Shown here: piece after piece, positions 1 to 7,246 of the stretch
Layout of the letters: each line of letters begins with the position of its first letter
Numbering within the stretch: the first letter of the stretch is position 1
Assembly: GCA_016292515.1 (NCBI GenBank)
Contig: JAEDIJ010000015.1
Span: 1-42,069, forward strand
Source of the DNA: Victivallaceae bacterium
GTDB lineage: Bacteria; Verrucomicrobiota; Lentisphaeria; Victivallales; Victivallaceae
Reading direction: 5' to 3'
DNA: 42,069 nt
Made by a program: the position numbers and the translations under genes
Notes under the pieces: model-generated
Database searches by the model: none
Seen by the model: only the letters and a program-made list of their open reading frames with translations
What the model was told of the DNA's origin: nothing

Positions 1-158
1 GACGACCGCAGAGATTTGCGGGGAATTGCGATCAGAGCGCGGGCAAAACGAATGAGCCGCAAATATCTGCGGCAGGGTACAAAGTCCAGCCCGTGGCTGG
101 TTGAGGGTGTTGAGAGGGGCGAAATCAGCCCCTCTCGCTCTCATCACGTCAGATTGTG
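1..158 (-). repeat. Dispersed multi-hairpin repeat, copy 1 (may continue beyond window edge)
   Basis: Read on the minus strand this stretch holds a series of hairpins. One has a 9-bp stem (112-120 with 128-136) and loop TGATTTC; one has a 6-bp stem (86-91 with 95-100); one is a CCGCA/TGCGG stem (57-72); and a CAAATCTCTGCGG-like motif lies near 10-25. The same order of motifs recurs on the plus strand at 6851-7010 and, shortened, at 28902-28974. It starts just after the stop codon of the SIMPL-domain gene, in the same direction. No protein-coding signal was seen. Function is unknown; a transcribed structured RNA or a REP-like DNA element are both possible. Confidence 0.6.
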
Positions 159-170
159 ATGCTCCAAAAT

Positions 171-920
171 TTATTCCAGAGCGAAATCGAGCGTGACGAC
201 CATCCGCATTTCTTTTTTGATGCTCGATGTATCGTAAGTACCGTAATCGCTGGAATCGTTGCTGCCGACGCGGGTGATTTGAATGACTCCCTGACGGGCG
301 ACGCGGAGTTTTCCCAGTTTGCTTCCCGCCGTTTCGGCGACGGTATGCGCGCGCTTGTAAGCGGCTTTCGACGCCTGATCGACGAGTTCGAGTTTGTATT
401 GCTCCGGATTGCTGATCAAAAAGACGGGGTTGGAAACGTAAATGTCGATTTTCTGCGTGGAGAGCGCGTACAGTTGAACGACCGCGAGCGCGGCTTTTTG
501 GACGTCGCGGGTGACGATGCGGCAACTGCGGGAAAACTGATAATGGCTGAAAACGCTGCGCGTTGTGGTGCGGCCTTTTTCGGTTGCCGTGATCGTTTTT
601 TCCATCCGGTCATAAGAAACGGAAATGTCATCGACTTCGTTGGGAGTGATGCCGAGTTCTTCCAATTTTTTGTTGAAGATCGCGGTGATGCGCTCCAATT
701 CCTGATAGCCGCCGGCGAGATCGAGGTGATTGCAGGTAATGCGGCAGGTAAAAGAGGCGATGTCGGAAGTGATCTCGCGGGTGGCGACTCCTTTGACGGT
801 GATGTTTTTCTCCGTCGTCTGCTCGATTTTCAGCATAAAGCGGCTGAGGCAAAACGCACTGCCGACAATGGCGATGGCGATGACGATACTGACAGCGGCG
901 ACGACGGTGATTTTTTTTAT
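171..920 (-). CDS. SIMPL-domain (DUF541) protein, membrane-anchored or secreted
   Basis: The protein has one N-terminal hydrophobic helix followed by a SIMPL/DUF541 domain. The domain is recognised from the 'KGVATREITSDIA' start, the pattern of an interaction-type alpha/beta repeat and a C-terminal 'VVTLDFALE' strand. SIMPL proteins are periplasmic or surface proteins of poorly known role, some linked to stress or signalling. The open frame extends upstream to a TTG at 965, but that TTG lies inside a probable promoter (TTGTCT, 16 bp, TATATT on the minus strand, about 956-983), so it cannot be the start. The only good Shine-Dalgarno (AGGAG, 926-930) sits 5 nt before an ATA codon at 918-920, giving a protein that begins I/M-K-K-I-T-V-V-A-A. 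I chose this start, with an unusual ATA codon, as tentative. The family call is fairly sure and the start is not. Confidence 0.75.
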   Translation of the reverse strand: MKKITVVAAVSIVIAIAIVGSAFCLSRFMLKIEQTTEKNITVKGVATREITSDIASFTCRITCNHLDLAGGYQELERITAIFNKKLEELGITPNEVDDISVSYDRMEKTITATEKGRTTTRSVFSHYQFSRSCRIVTRDVQKAALAVVQLYALSTQKIDIYVSNPVFLISNPEQYKLELVDQASKAAYKRAHTVAETAGSKLGKLRVARQGVIQITRVGSNDSSDYGTYDTSSIKKEMRMVVTLDFALE

Positions 921-955
921 TTTTTCTCCTTTTCTGTTTTTGGGGTGGGTTGATA

Positions 956-983
956 ATATAGTCAAAAAAAAGGAGAAGACAAG
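956..983 (-). promoter_or_regulatory. Sigma-70-like promoter of the SIMPL-domain gene
   Basis: Minus-strand TTGTCT, 16-bp spacer and TATATT. It overlaps the upstream end of the long open frame and so argues that translation begins further downstream. Confidence 0.45.
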
Positions 984-1050
984 CCGATAAAGAAATTTTT
1001 TGATTATATTTTTTTTCGGTGTCAGAAAATCGATTTTGCCGTTTTTCGTC

Positions 1051-1079
1051 TTGCTTTTTTTTGCCCCTGATGCTATAAT
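1051..1079 (+). promoter_or_regulatory. Sigma-70-like promoter of the 900-aa secreted protein
   Basis: TTGCTT (1051-1056), 17-bp spacer, TATAAT (1074-1079). It lies 32 bp before the start codon, with AAGGAG at 1100-1105 as ribosome binding site. Confidence 0.6.
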
Positions 1080-1111
1080 ATATTGTTTCCGTTTTCAACC
1101 AAGGAGTCGCC

Positions 1112-3814
1112 ATGAAAAAAATCTTTTTCCTTTCTCTTCTGCTCTCGTCCTTGCTCGTGACGGCGGGCCCGCAAAAAAAAGCGCCGGTCGTCGGCAAAAA
1201 AGGTCCTTATGTGGTGCTTTTCAACGGCGGTCGTCCGCGAATGGGCAATATCGTCAGCCAGATTTTTGAAAAGGCGGGGTGCAAAGTCGTCAACATCAAC
1301 GGGACTTATCTTGACGGTTTTTCCGGAGCCCCGATCCGCATCAATATGACCGACAAGGTCGAGCCGACGCCTTTTGACGGCATCACTCCCGCGTTGAAAC
1401 AACTTGGCAATAAGAAACTTGTGATTTTCAACGACATTCCTGCCGCGATGCTGACAAAGATGTTGGATGAGAAGCGCATCGCGCAGTTGAAAAGTTTTGT
1501 AGAAAAAGGCGGGCACATTCTCTTCACCCGCGACTGCCCGGCAAGCGTCGGCGATCTCCTGCCCGTTTCCGTCGGCGAAACCATGGAAGTCGAAGTGCCG
1601 CTTTTCGCCGACCGTCCCGCCGGGAAAATTTTTGCGATCTTCCCGGAAAAACTCCCCGTACTTTCCAATTTCCGGCAGTTGACGGTACTCCCCGGCGCCG
1701 AGGTGTTGAGCACCATCCGCGCCAACGATACGGAGATCACGCCGTTTCTGGTGCGTAAAACGATCGGCAAAGGCACGGTGACGTATCTCAATACGAAGTA
1801 CAGTTACGCTCATTCGCTTCAGGACTTTTCCAACTGGGCGTACGGCAAAGCGTTTTTGACGGCGGTCGCCGCCGATGCCGGGAACTACAAGGCGGCGCCG
1901 GAAAAACTCATTTCCAAAATGCAGGATATCCCCGCCCGCGAGGAAGTCGGTGAAGTCGCCGTTTCCGTACAGACTCCCGCGCTCGGCATCGAGGAAAACC
2001 AAAGTACGCCGCACATCGACGGCAAAAAAATCACATTCGGCAACGGCATTGTGCTGGATGTTTCCGCCGACGGCAAAGTCGCAATCACCTATCCCTGCGA
2101 AAAAGAGCCTTTGATCCGCAATTATGCGATCCCCGAGATCGGTTTTTCCGAAGAACGCTCCTTTTTCGACGCCAAGACCGCCGAAGCGACCGACGGCGAA
2201 GCGGTGGTCAAAGCCGCCGACATCAAGTGGAATTTGAAAAACGTCGCCGTCAACAAAAATTCGGCGGTTTTGACCTACGTCGCCAAAGACGCCGAAATGC
2301 GCTGGATCTTTACGGCGGGGACGTTGCGCCTCGACGGCAGAGATTTTGCCGGATTTGCCGACCGCGTCGAAATGGTCAAAAGTCCGCTTCTCCTCAACGA
2401 GATCGTCTTCCATTCGGAGTTGACGCCGGAGAAACCGCTTTTCGCGCGTCGCAATTCCTGCTATTCGCCGCCGCGCGGCTACGTCGATTTCGATATGACG
2501 GGCAAGGTCGATGCCGACACCTACACCTGGCGTTATTTCGGCTCCGGTCAGCCGTTTGAACACCTCGTCTGCGAAGACGGCCTCTACCTCGGCAACGTCG
2601 AGAGCGCGCAGGCGGTGATCGTGCGTTTCACCCGCAAAAAGGGCGCGAAGTCGATCGCCAATTTGCGCCGCCATACGCTCGGCCGCATTTACGCGCCCTG
2701 CGCGACGGTCAATTACTGGCACTGGTTCAGCCGCGGCGCGGAGCGCGGCCACAACGATTATCTGGCGATGTATCAGTTTGTCCGCAAGGACTTGCGCCGC
2801 CGCGCGGGATTGAAAGAATTCCCCGCCTACCCGATTTGCAGTTATACGCACCAGATCACCAAAGAGGAAGCCGCGCAAGTGCGCGCCGCCGCGATCAAGG
2901 CGGGATACCGTTATCTCTCGCACCCCGGATGCGAAGAACCGGCGGATGCGTCTTTCAGTTCCGACCGCTTCCCGATTTTCAACGAAATGCGGCAAAACAA
3001 CGTCGGTTCGCGCATCTGGACGGCGGGCAGTTACGTCCAGGGCGACGGCGGCTGGATCTACAACCATCACCCCGAATGGTTCGTCCGCGACAGCAAAGGC
3101 GAAATTTTCGCCTACGGCAACGGCCGCTATCCTGTGATCGACGTCAACAACGAGGAGTATTTCAAGTGGTTCCGCGAACTGGTCAAACCGGCGATCGACG
3201 CGGGCGTGCGCTGGGTCTACCGCGATATGGACGGCGCGGCGGCGAACTGCATCAACTTTGCCAAAAAAGAAAGCCCGCACGGAATGGAAATGCAGATCAA
3301 GATCTACCGCTTTTTCCACGAAAACGACTGCCGCGTCGCGATCGAGGGCATGAATCCACTGGTGCTCGACGAGTACTGGTATCGTCCGCATCTTTACACG
3401 CCCTTTGCCGGAAAAGAGTTCTGCCTCGTGGGCAGCGTGCCGTCGGCGAATTTCTACGAGGGGCTGGAACTTGACTTTTTCCGGACGGGGATGTACGGTT
3501 GCTTCCCGCTGACGGAACTTTCCGGATACACCTTCCAATTCGACCGCATCAAGGATGAAGTCGTACGCGCCAACCGGATGGTGAGCCTCGTGCCGAAATT
3601 CAACGAAGCACTCGACAATACGGGGATGCCGTTTGTCCGCGAAACGCCTTTCGGCACGACGTGGATCGGCGACAAAGGCGGCGCGCTCTTTTTCTGGAAT
3701 CCCGCCAAAAAAGTGACGGTCGATCTGCCCGCCGGATGGAAAATCAAGGGCGCGGAGGGCAATGTCCTCACCGACGTCAAAGCCGACAGCATTTATTTAT
3801 TGGAGAAAAAATAA
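1112..3814 (+). CDS. Secreted TIM-barrel (glycoside hydrolase-like) protein with N-terminal GATase1-like domain
   Basis: This 900-aa protein starts with a clear signal peptide (KKIFFLSLLLSSLLVTAG). Residues about 25-260 look like a class-I glutamine-amidotransferase/ThuA-like domain of the kind found in glycoside-hydrolase proteins ('YVVLFNGG', 'FVEKGGHILFTRDCP', 'GKGTVTYLNTKYSYAH'). A beta-rich middle part follows. From about residue 560 there is a probable (beta/alpha)8 barrel with 'YPICSYTHQIT', 'WVYRDMDG' and 'VAIEGMNP', where the Asp and Glu residues could be catalytic, as in alpha-galactosidase-like families. The start is set by AAGGAG 7 nt upstream and a good promoter. Its stop codon overlaps the ATG of the SGNH esterase (TAATG), so the two are co-translated and probably act on the same glycan. 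Substrate is unknown; no exact GH family is assigned. Confidence 0.72.
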   Translation: MKKIFFLSLLLSSLLVTAGPQKKAPVVGKKGPYVVLFNGGRPRMGNIVSQIFEKAGCKVVNINGTYLDGFSGAPIRINMTDKVEPTPFDGITPALKQLGNKKLVIFNDIPAAMLTKMLDEKRIAQLKSFVEKGGHILFTRDCPASVGDLLPVSVGETMEVEVPLFADRPAGKIFAIFPEKLPVLSNFRQLTVLPGAEVLSTIRANDTEITPFLVRKTIGKGTVTYLNTKYSYAHSLQDFSNWAYGKAFLTAVAADAGNYKAAPEKLISKMQDIPAREEVGEVAVSVQTPALGIEENQSTPHIDGKKITFGNGIVLDVSADGKVAITYPCEKEPLIRNYAIPEIGFSEERSFFDAKTAEATDGEAVVKAADIKWNLKNVAVNKNSAVLTYVAKDAEMRWIFTAGTLRLDGRDFAGFADRVEMVKSPLLLNEIVFHSELTPEKPLFARRNSCYSPPRGYVDFDMTGKVDADTYTWRYFGSGQPFEHLVCEDGLYLGNVESAQAVIVRFTRKKGAKSIANLRRHTLGRIYAPCATVNYWHWFSRGAERGHNDYLAMYQFVRKDLRRRAGLKEFPAYPICSYTHQITKEEAAQVRAAAIKAGYRYLSHPGCEEPADASFSSDRFPIFNEMRQNNVGSRIWTAGSYVQGDGGWIYNHHPEWFVRDSKGEIFAYGNGRYPVIDVNNEEYFKWFRELVKPAIDAGVRWVYRDMDGAAANCINFAKKESPHGMEMQIKIYRFFHENDCRVAIEGMNPLVLDEYWYRPHLYTPFAGKEFCLVGSVPSANFYEGLELDFFRTGMYGCFPLTELSGYTFQFDRIKDEVVRANRMVSLVPKFNEALDNTGMPFVRETPFGTTWIGDKGGALFFWNPAKKVTVDLPAGWKIKGAEGNVLTDVKADSIYLLEKK

Positions 3815-4527
3815 TGATAAAACAGGCTCTTTCCGCCGCGTTGTGCGGTGCCGGTACGATGCTTTTTGCCGCGGACGTCTATCTTTGCGGCGACTCGATC
3901 ATGGCGGATTACAGCAAACGCGATCCGCGTCCCTGTTACGGTTGGGGAGAATTCATTCAAGGCTACTGCAAAAGCGACGTTCGCGTCTTTGATCTCGCGA
4001 TCCCCGGTTCCAGTACCGCCTCGTGGCGTAACGGCGACTGGTGGCAAAACGCGGTGGCGAAACTGCAAAAAGGGGATTTCCTTTTGCTCGGTTTCGGCTT
4101 CAACGACGGCGACGCCACCAATCCCGCCGCCTTTTGCGACGAAACGCAATTTGAAAAAAATCTGCTTTCTATGGCAGCCGACGTGCGGCAAAAGGGAGCG
4201 ACGCCCCTTTTTCTCACGTCGACCGTGACCTATCAGGAAAAACCGGAGATCCGCGAACGCCACGCCCGTTACAACGACGCGGTGCGCCGCGCCGCAAAGA
4301 AGGGCGATGTGGAACTTATCGACCTCAACGCAAAGTTTCTGCCTTTCATCGACAACGCCGACGACGCGGAGCGTTATTTTGTCCTGAAACGCCAAGTCCC
4401 GATCAAAAACTGGCTCGATTACGACCACGTCCATTTGAGTGAAAACGGAGCGCGTCTCGCCGCAAAAATGGTCGTTGCGATCATCAGGGAGAAAAAACTG
4501 TCGCTCTCGACAGTTTTTGAGTTATAA
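3814..4527 (+). CDS. Secreted SGNH/GDSL esterase, rhamnogalacturonan-acetylesterase-like (CE12-like)
   Basis: The protein is 237 aa with a short signal peptide ending near 'MLFAA'. It carries the SGNH blocks: 'CGDSIMADY' with nucleophile Ser28, a 'DLAIPGSSTASW' block around Gly65, 'GFGFNDGD' with Asn97, and the C-terminal 'DYDHVHLSENGA' with Asp204 and His207. This block set fits carbohydrate esterases that remove acetyl groups from pectin or other polysaccharides (CE12 type). CE12 enzymes usually have 'GHND', whereas here it is 'GFND'. The ATG overlaps the TAA of the upstream secreted protein by one base, so translation is coupled. The likely job is deacetylation of the glycan attacked by the upstream protein; substrate is inferred only. 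The open frame extends further upstream, but those codons lie inside the preceding gene. Confidence 0.82.
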   Translation: MIKQALSAALCGAGTMLFAADVYLCGDSIMADYSKRDPRPCYGWGEFIQGYCKSDVRVFDLAIPGSSTASWRNGDWWQNAVAKLQKGDFLLLGFGFNDGDATNPAAFCDETQFEKNLLSMAADVRQKGATPLFLTSTVTYQEKPEIRERHARYNDAVRRAAKKGDVELIDLNAKFLPFIDNADDAERYFVLKRQVPIKNWLDYDHVHLSENGARLAAKMVVAIIREKKLSLSTVFEL

Positions 4528-4799
4528 GTTTTAAGTTTTAAGTTTTAAGTGCTATGCAGGGAGCTTTTCGGCTCCCTGCCCCTCCGACAGCGCCCAAGCA
4601 TCCACCTTCGCCAAGGCTACGGCGGGACAAGTCGATTGGGCTTAAAAAAGCAATCGGCAGTACGCATTGACCAAACAAATCGCGTACTGCCGTTTTGTAT
4701 CGCTCTTTAAGCCGACACGATGTGTCGGCGCATTCAAAGGGTACGGGGGCAGAGCCCCCGACCAAGCACTAAAAACTTTAAACTAAAAACTTAAAACTA
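4525..4799. repeat. ~270-bp multi-hairpin element with AT-rich inverted ends
   Basis: The region between two convergent genes is bounded by AT-rich imperfect inverted repeats: tandem AAGTTTT units ending in AAGTGC at 4526-4552, and GCACTAAAAACTTTAAACT... at 4766-4799. Inside are perfect hairpins: 9-bp stem 4556-4564/4571-4579, 11-bp stem 4655-4665/4682-4692 nested in an 8-bp outer stem 4639-4646/4706-4713, 8-bp stem 4711-4718/4722-4729, and 6-bp stem 4745-4750/4754-4759. No gene is evident. The ends abut or include the stop codons of both neighbours. A non-autonomous mobile element or structured RNA is possible; the family is not recognised. Confidence 0.6.
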
Positions 4800-6764
4800 T
4801 TCTATCTTCACCCATCCGCCCTGCCAGCCTTCGATTTCGGGGACCGTGACGCAGGTGAACTCCCCTTCCCTTTTCAGCGGCAGAATTTCCGCCGGCTTGC
4901 CGGGGATGCGCCATTCGGCTTTGACCGCGTCGGCGGGGACGCCGCGCATTTTGAGGACGAAAGGCTTCTGATGCCCGATCACCGTGTTGATGACGGTAAC
5001 GCTCCGCAACACGCCCTCTTGCGTCATACGCGGCACGAAACAGCATTGCACGGGCGTGGCGGCAAAGACGGGGATTTTACCGTGCGAGACCCAGTCGGCG
5101 ATGCGCGTCAGAAATTCGACGCGCGAAGTCGAGACGAAAATCGTCTGAAAGCCGTCATAGCCGATCAATGCGACACGCGTACCATCGGCGCGCGTCAAAA
5201 GGACGCTCGCCGCTTTGTCTCCCACGTCGTAACGGGAAAGGACTTGCACGTTGTCCGAGTCGGGACACTCAAAGAAATAGCGGTAAGGCGACGGCATGCG
5301 ATAGAAATTTCCGGTAATTCCCGCATTGAAAGGATGATCGAGATAAACTTCCATCCCTTCCGCGCCGAAAACACTCCGTATGCCGCCGATCGCGTCAATG
5401 AATCCGCGCTTGGCGATCAATACCGCGGCTTCGCCGTCGAGGAGAAGATCGCGTTTGAGCACTTCTTTCAATTCCGCATCGCTCAAAGCGTTGACGACCG
5501 TCTTGTTGAGCTGTATCGCACAAGCGCCAGTGGAGTGAGAAGCAAAGGGGATCCCGATCAGCGGAAAGCCGAGTTCGGTAATGGCGGGAAGCGCCTTGAC
5601 GATCCCCGTTCCGACGGGAACGGTATGAAGATTGTGATCGGCGAAATCGCGGTAACACGCAGCTTCTTCGGCAAGCGGTTTCAAAATGTGTTCGCCGTAA
5701 AACTCCGGCGTTTCCAAATTCGGCGTAATGGAGTAATAAGTCAGACTGTCGCCGCCCATTGCAAGATAAAAGAGTGCCTCCAATTGATGACCGCGGTCGG
5801 TCTTGCTGCTGAAAATGCGCGGATAGTCTTCGATTTCCGGCGCGACCTGATCGAGCATCTCATACCCCGGCTGGGAAAAGATCTCCTGCGACATTTTGAT
5901 GCCTTTAAGAAGGATCATATAGGGATCGTGGTCGCTGTAAGTCCCCGCCCCCGGCCGCGAAGCGACGCGCTTGCCGCTTGTTTCGTACAACGCCTTGAAA
6001 ACGGCGTTGCGCTCCAAGTCGTAGCAATGTTGAAGTCCCATCCGCGTTTCGGGCGAAATTTCCTTGAAGCCCCGTGCGATCGCGCGCGCGATCATCGCGA
6101 GGCTTTCTTCCTCAAAGTCCATCCAGCGCCGATAAAGCGCGGCATCTTTTTCACAGGCGGAAACCAGTTCTTCCCGCGTATAGTCGTGCTTTTCGCGTTT
6201 GGAAAATTCCGCGAGACATTCGGCGCAGTAACAGCCGTAAGGCTCCCCCGCCGGAGCGTGATTGCGCAACCGCAAGTCGTCGTCGATCCAGACGGAACCG
6301 GGATGCCACTCGGCGTAGATTTTCGACATTTCATAAAGGTACTGATGAAACGCCTTTTGGCGCGGACAGTTGATCGTTTTGCACTTCTCGCCGTTTCTGC
6401 CGACGTAAGTGCCCCACTTCAACGCGCTGTTGTCCGCGTAGATATTGTCGGCGTGACCGATCGTCGACTGGATCTGCAAACTCGGCACGATGCCGATTTT
6501 CCGCAGATCCTTTGCCGCTTTTTCCATCAATCCGGCTCGTTGACGATGCGTTTCAAGCGATACGACGGAAGTCCCGTTGGAAAACCACACTTCATCGCAG
6601 GCTCCGCGGTATTTTTCCAGTTGTTTCAGCATCCGCGGCCAAACTTCCGGATTTTCCTCCCCCGAACTGAAACGAATGATCATCCGCGGGCGATCCGGCG
6701 CCGGCTCCGCGGCAAAAATCGAAGTGACCGCCCCCAACAACGTCAGCGACAAAAATTTTTTCAT
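4797..6764 (-). CDS. Secreted TIM-barrel protein, GH42/beta-galactosidase-like
   Basis: The 655-aa protein has a signal peptide (KKFLSLTLLGAVTSIFAA). Residues about 25-380 look like a (beta/alpha)8 glycosidase-type barrel: 'PRMIIRFSSGEENPEVWPRML', 'VWIDDDLRLRNHAP' followed by a 'CYCAECLAEFSKR' segment typical of GH42-like proteins, and 'QEIFSQPGYEMLDQVAPEIEDY'. The C-terminal part includes a Rossmann-like segment resembling the beta-galactosidase trimerisation domain ('LDGEAAVLIAKRGFIDAIGG') and beta-sandwich strands. I cannot name the catalytic acids with certainty. The start is backed by GAGGAG about 10 nt upstream and a promoter. It converges on the SGNH-esterase operon, and fucI lies upstream in the same direction, so a role in glycan breakdown is likely. 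Confidence 0.72.
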   Translation of the reverse strand: MKKFLSLTLLGAVTSIFAAEPAPDRPRMIIRFSSGEENPEVWPRMLKQLEKYRGACDEVWFSNGTSVVSLETHRQRAGLMEKAAKDLRKIGIVPSLQIQSTIGHADNIYADNSALKWGTYVGRNGEKCKTINCPRQKAFHQYLYEMSKIYAEWHPGSVWIDDDLRLRNHAPAGEPYGCYCAECLAEFSKREKHDYTREELVSACEKDAALYRRWMDFEEESLAMIARAIARGFKEISPETRMGLQHCYDLERNAVFKALYETSGKRVASRPGAGTYSDHDPYMILLKGIKMSQEIFSQPGYEMLDQVAPEIEDYPRIFSSKTDRGHQLEALFYLAMGGDSLTYYSITPNLETPEFYGEHILKPLAEEAACYRDFADHNLHTVPVGTGIVKALPAITELGFPLIGIPFASHSTGACAIQLNKTVVNALSDAELKEVLKRDLLLDGEAAVLIAKRGFIDAIGGIRSVFGAEGMEVYLDHPFNAGITGNFYRMPSPYRYFFECPDSDNVQVLSRYDVGDKAASVLLTRADGTRVALIGYDGFQTIFVSTSRVEFLTRIADWVSHGKIPVFAATPVQCCFVPRMTQEGVLRSVTVINTVIGHQKPFVLKMRGVPADAVKAEWRIPGKPAEILPLKREGEFTCVTVPEIEGWQGGWVKIE

Positions 6765-6796
6765 CGGTAAAAACTCCTCAATTTGGGTGACTTCAT

Positions 6797-6825
6797 ACTA
6801 TAACATCAGAATCCGTTAAAAACAA
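6797..6825 (-). promoter_or_regulatory. Sigma-70-like promoter of the GH42-like gene
   Basis: On the minus strand TTGTTT (6820-6825), 17-bp spacer, TATAGT (6797-6802), about 33 bp before the start codon. Confidence 0.55.
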
Positions 6826-6850
6826 GTTGTACGCCTGATTTCGATAAAAA

Positions 6851-7010
6851 ATCACACCTTGATGCACGGGAGCACGAGAGGCTGATTTCGCCTCTCGTGG
6901 CTCTCTCAACCAGCCACAGGCTGGACTTTGCTCCTGCCGCAGATATTTGCGGACTGAAGCCTTTATCGTATTCCCGGCGAATATCTCCTCAAATCTCCGC
7001 GGTCTCGTCT
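6851..7010 (+). repeat. Dispersed multi-hairpin repeat, copy 2
   Basis: This copy follows copy 1 motif by motif: a 10-bp perfect stem (6873-6882 with 6890-6899) around the same loop TGATTTC, then CTCAACCAGCC...GGCTGG, CTTTG, CTGCCGCAGATATTTGCGG, and a CTCAAATCTCCGCGG tail. The first stem differs in sequence from copy 1 but still pairs fully. It lies in the noncoding stretch 6765-7246 between the GH42-like gene and fucI. The rest of that stretch (7011-7195) has no gene; it shares one 19-bp motif (7116-7134) with 13411-13429, inverted. Confidence 0.65.
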
Positions 7011-7196
7011 GTTGGTTACTGCAAACAAAGATGCGTCCCACGCGGGCTAATGCTCCGCTTTACGCTCCGCCCGCCCGACTACCCGGTGTGCGACACTCCC
7101 CGCGCTGATGCTTGCCTCGCGGACACTGCCGCGAAACAAGGGCGGGAACGGACGACGACGCAGTTGCACTGCTTGTCTGCACCTAGATTTCGGCAT

Positions 7197-7228
7197 AAAA
7201 AAGGCTGTTGCCAAATTTGGCAACAGCC
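7197..7228 (-). terminator. Rho-independent terminator of fucI
   Basis: Perfect 10-bp stem GGCTGTTGCC/GGCAACAGCC (7203-7212, 7219-7228) with a T run on the minus strand, 18 bp after the fucI stop. Confidence 0.88.
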
Positions 7229-7246
7229 CCTTTGCGAAAATTTCGC

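Noticed and set aside
1073..3538. Long open frame (about 820 codons) on the minus strand opposite the 900-aa secreted protein
   Set aside because: It is the mirror of C/G-rich third positions in the plus-strand gene; composition is rich in Arg, Ala, Phe and Asp runs, and it lacks ribosome binding site and promoter. The plus strand has a signal peptide, promoter and domain patterns.
4538..4765. 75-codon minus-strand frame in the hairpin element
   Set aside because: It runs across perfect hairpins and has no start signal; treated as noncoding.
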